Of a stretch of 8,265 bases of DNA, positions 7,124 through 8,265 are shown in pieces (positions within the stretch are counted from its first letter, which is position 1; every line of letters starts with the position of its first letter). This DNA comes from Opitutaceae bacterium (GTDB taxonomy: Bacteria > Verrucomicrobiota > Verrucomicrobiae > Opitutales > Opitutaceae). The notes under the pieces are model-generated. The model searched no databases. It was not told the origin of the DNA and saw only the letters and a program-made list of their open reading frames with translations. The position numbers and the translations under genes are program-made. Location of the stretch: positions 1 to 8,265 of the forward strand of contig JAISAX010000293.1 of assembly GCA_031266495.1 (NCBI GenBank), read 5' to 3'.

Positions 7124-7214
7124 GAGGGGCGGGTGAGATTTCAGACTGAATAATACCCAAAATACTTAAAGTATCCTTCGCGCAAGTTTTTCCTTTTATT
7201 GTTTTCAATCAGGC
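7124..7214. promoter_or_regulatory. AT-rich divergent intergenic region
   Basis: This 91-base gap lies between the start of the large secreted protein (minus) and the ribbon-helix-helix-like gene (plus). It is much richer in A and T than the genes on either side and must hold the promoters for both unless transcription enters from elsewhere. A candidate minus-strand -10 is TATTAT (7155-7150). The best 17-base-spaced -35 for it, AAGGAT (7178-7173), is poor and overlaps the palindrome at 7162-7174. For the plus strand TATTGT (7197-7202) is a weak -10 candidate. Promoter positions are tentative. Confidence 0.45.
7162..7174. promoter_or_regulatory. Perfect palindrome, candidate operator
   Basis: ATACTT-A-AAGTAT is a perfect inverted repeat with 6-base arms and a single central base. 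It sits centrally in the divergent region, just upstream of the minus-strand -10 candidate, where it would overlap the -35 position. Its symmetry suits a dimeric DNA-binding protein. The adjacent ribbon-helix-helix-like protein is the nearest candidate binder, although no binding data exist. Confidence 0.45.
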
Positions 7215-7487
7215 ATGCATACCAAAGACACTCCGGAGCCGCTTTTCGACGCCCAGATCAACGTCAAGATGTCTCAAGAGCTGAAGGCCCGGTTGCGCAA
7301 AATTGAAGCGAAACATGGCACTCCCGTTCCCGAGATTCTGCGGCGACTCGGTGCGGCTGCCGCGACTTTTTTCGACGAGAATGGCTATCTGACTTTCCCG
7401 GTCAGCATCACGCCGGAAACATTTTCGCCTCCCGTCGGAACCAACTCCTCCAGGAAAAAAGCGGCCAAATCGACAAGACAGGCCTGA
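7215..7487 (+). CDS. Small ribbon-helix-helix-like protein
   Basis: This 90-residue protein is cytoplasmic, with no signal peptide or membrane segment. Residues 12-19 (DAQINVKM) can form a beta-strand. A basic amphipathic helix (about 20-34), a G-T turn (35-36) and a second helix (about 37-53) follow. This order matches Arc/MetJ/CopG ribbon-helix-helix domains, in which two strands pair across a dimer and insert into DNA. The remaining 35 or so residues include a short hydrophobic segment (GYLTFPVSI) and a Lys/Arg-rich tail. The fold is inferred from pattern only. It is the only complete plus-strand gene and starts 92 bases from the oppositely directed large secreted protein, so it may regulate itself, that cluster or both through the palindrome between them. 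Only a weak AGG lies before the ATG. An antitoxin role is possible, but no partner toxin gene is next to it. Confidence 0.75.
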   Translation: MHTKDTPEPLFDAQINVKMSQELKARLRKIEAKHGTPVPEILRRLGAAAATFFDENGYLTFPVSITPETFSPPVGTNSSRKKAAKSTRQA

Positions 7488-7563
7488 ATTGAGGTTTCTT
7501 GTTTGGAAACGTGAAGCTGTCAGGAATAGTGGCCGAACTCCGACCAGGAACTCAAAGGTTTCG

Positions 7564-8265
7564 TCAGAAGCCGGGGTGCCAGTATGTTTCGGAGGCTCCG
7601 GTTTCGGTGAGTTTGAGGACGTCTTTGAAGATGCTGACATGTCCGTCGCACCAAAGGATGTTGTTGGCTCCGTTGTGCACACCGCCAATGTAACTGGCGG
7701 CGTTGGTCGTGCCGTCCGAGGAGGCGGAAAGTTTCAGGTAATAGCCATCGAGCGCGGCTTCCACGTTGCCGGGCTTGTATCCGCATTCGGTGACCATGAG
7801 TGTGCGGGACGGGGACGGGAGGTCGGCAAGTGTGCGGCGCGTGGTGTTGCTGCCGGTGGTAATGCCGAGGCGGGAGTTCATGGCGTAGTTTTGAGAAACA
7901 TCGCGGCCCACCACGGGAACAATACGCCGCTGGTGTGTGGGGCAACGCAGGGGGTTGTTCTTGACGGTGTCGGCGCCGGTGGCGGTGGAGTAGTAGCTTT
8001 TCGTCTGGTCCCACCAGGTTTTTTCACCGTTGGGCGCGGACTTGTCGTTGGGGTTGGGGAGGTAGCCTTTGTGATCGTTGGAGTAAAGAATGCAGGCATT
8101 GTAAATCTGACGGAGGTTGGAGATGCAGCGGATCCGCCCGGCCTTGCCACGGGCGTGGGAAACGGTCCCCAAAACCAGCGCAGCCAGAATGCCGATGATG
8201 GCAATGACCGCGAGCAATTCGATGAGCGTGAAGGCACGACATGTGTAGTTGTGTTTCGGATATAT
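7564..8265 (-). CDS. Pseudopilin with H-X9-DG motif, 5' end outside the window
   Basis: The frame is open to the right edge, and at least 233 residues are visible. No ATG, GTG or TTG occurs in frame between 8265 and the prepilin motif, so the true start lies beyond the window. A TTG at 8217 falls inside the motif and is not the start. Translation from the edge gives CRAFTLIELLAVIAIIGILA, a class III prepilin cleavage and methylation site with Ala rather than Gly at -1 and Glu at +5. The soluble part carries CPTH, YAMN and PSRTLMVTE segments. It ends with VHNGANNILWCDGHV, an exact H-X9-DG motif of the Planctomycetota/Verrucomicrobiota pseudopilin family. The protein would be processed by prepilin peptidase and anchored in the inner membrane or a pseudopilus. 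It is a diverged paralogue of the pseudopilin at 1763-2476. It converges on the ribbon-helix-helix-like gene, 76 bases apart, and its operon lies off to the right. Confidence 0.9.
   Translation of the reverse strand: MYPKHNYTCRAFTLIELLAVIAIIGILAALVLGTVSHARGKAGRIRCISNLRQIYNACILYSNDHKGYLPNPNDKSAPNGEKTWWDQTKSYYSTATGADTVKNNPLRCPTHQRRIVPVVGRDVSQNYAMNSRLGITTGSNTTRRTLADLPSPSRTLMVTECGYKPGNVEAALDGYYLKLSASSDGTTNAASYIGGVHNGANNILWCDGHVSIFKDVLKLTETGASETYWHPGF

Noticed and set aside
5429..7153. Plus-strand open frame of 574 codons opposite the large secreted gene
   Set aside because: It is a Gly-rich shadow that includes the antisense of the linker repeats; no motif supports it.
6180..7208. Minus-strand frame of 342 codons starting in the divergent region
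   Set aside because: It is a frame-shifted, Arg/Pro/His-rich shadow of the large secreted gene. Its first 20 or so residues come from intergenic DNA.
7488..7563. Possible bidirectional terminator between the convergent genes
   Set aside because: Only a weak 5-base stem (GTTTC...GAAAC) is visible, with no U-run on either strand.

Overview
The window is a GC-rich bacterial segment. It most likely comes from Verrucomicrobiota of the Opitutaceae type; this is inferred from gene content, not from a marker gene. The basis is a PEP-CTERM protein, two pseudopilins of the prepilin plus DGHV type (one with Ala before the FTLIELL cleavage motif), a sialate O-acetylesterase of the kind abundant in these glycan degraders, and almost no Shine-Dalgarno sequences ahead of the genes. 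Planctomycetota or Lentisphaerota are less likely alternatives.

Layout. Positions 1-65 are a nearly pure C tract, probably a contig-end artefact. It truncates a short minus-strand reading frame (66-165) that resembles the C-terminal tail of Rpn-type transposase/nuclease proteins. From 180 to 7123 four minus-strand genes lie head to tail. In order of transcription they are: a 1189-residue secreted protein with a C-terminal alpha-helical region that looks like a six-hairpin glycosidase (7123-3554); a PEP-CTERM surface protein (3472-2660); a pseudopilin (2476-1763); and a sialate O-acetylesterase (1766-180) whose ATG overlaps the pseudopilin stop codon. A pair of inverted REP-like palindromes (2546-2638) sits just downstream of the PEP-CTERM gene. 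Upstream, an AT-rich divergent region (7124-7214) carries a perfect 6-1-6 palindrome and separates the cluster from a plus-strand gene for a small ribbon-helix-helix-like protein (7215-7487). A second pseudopilin gene converges on that gene and runs off the right edge (7564-8265).

How the genes may work together (inference). Every product of the four-gene cluster is predicted to be exported or displayed at the envelope: a candidate glycan-cleaving enzyme, a sorted surface protein, a pilin-like protein, and an esterase that removes O-acetyl groups from sugars. The simplest reading is a small locus for attacking an acetylated polysaccharide. The ribbon-helix-helix protein and the palindrome are plausible control elements. 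No transporter or cytoplasmic catabolic gene is visible, so the substrate cannot be named from this window.
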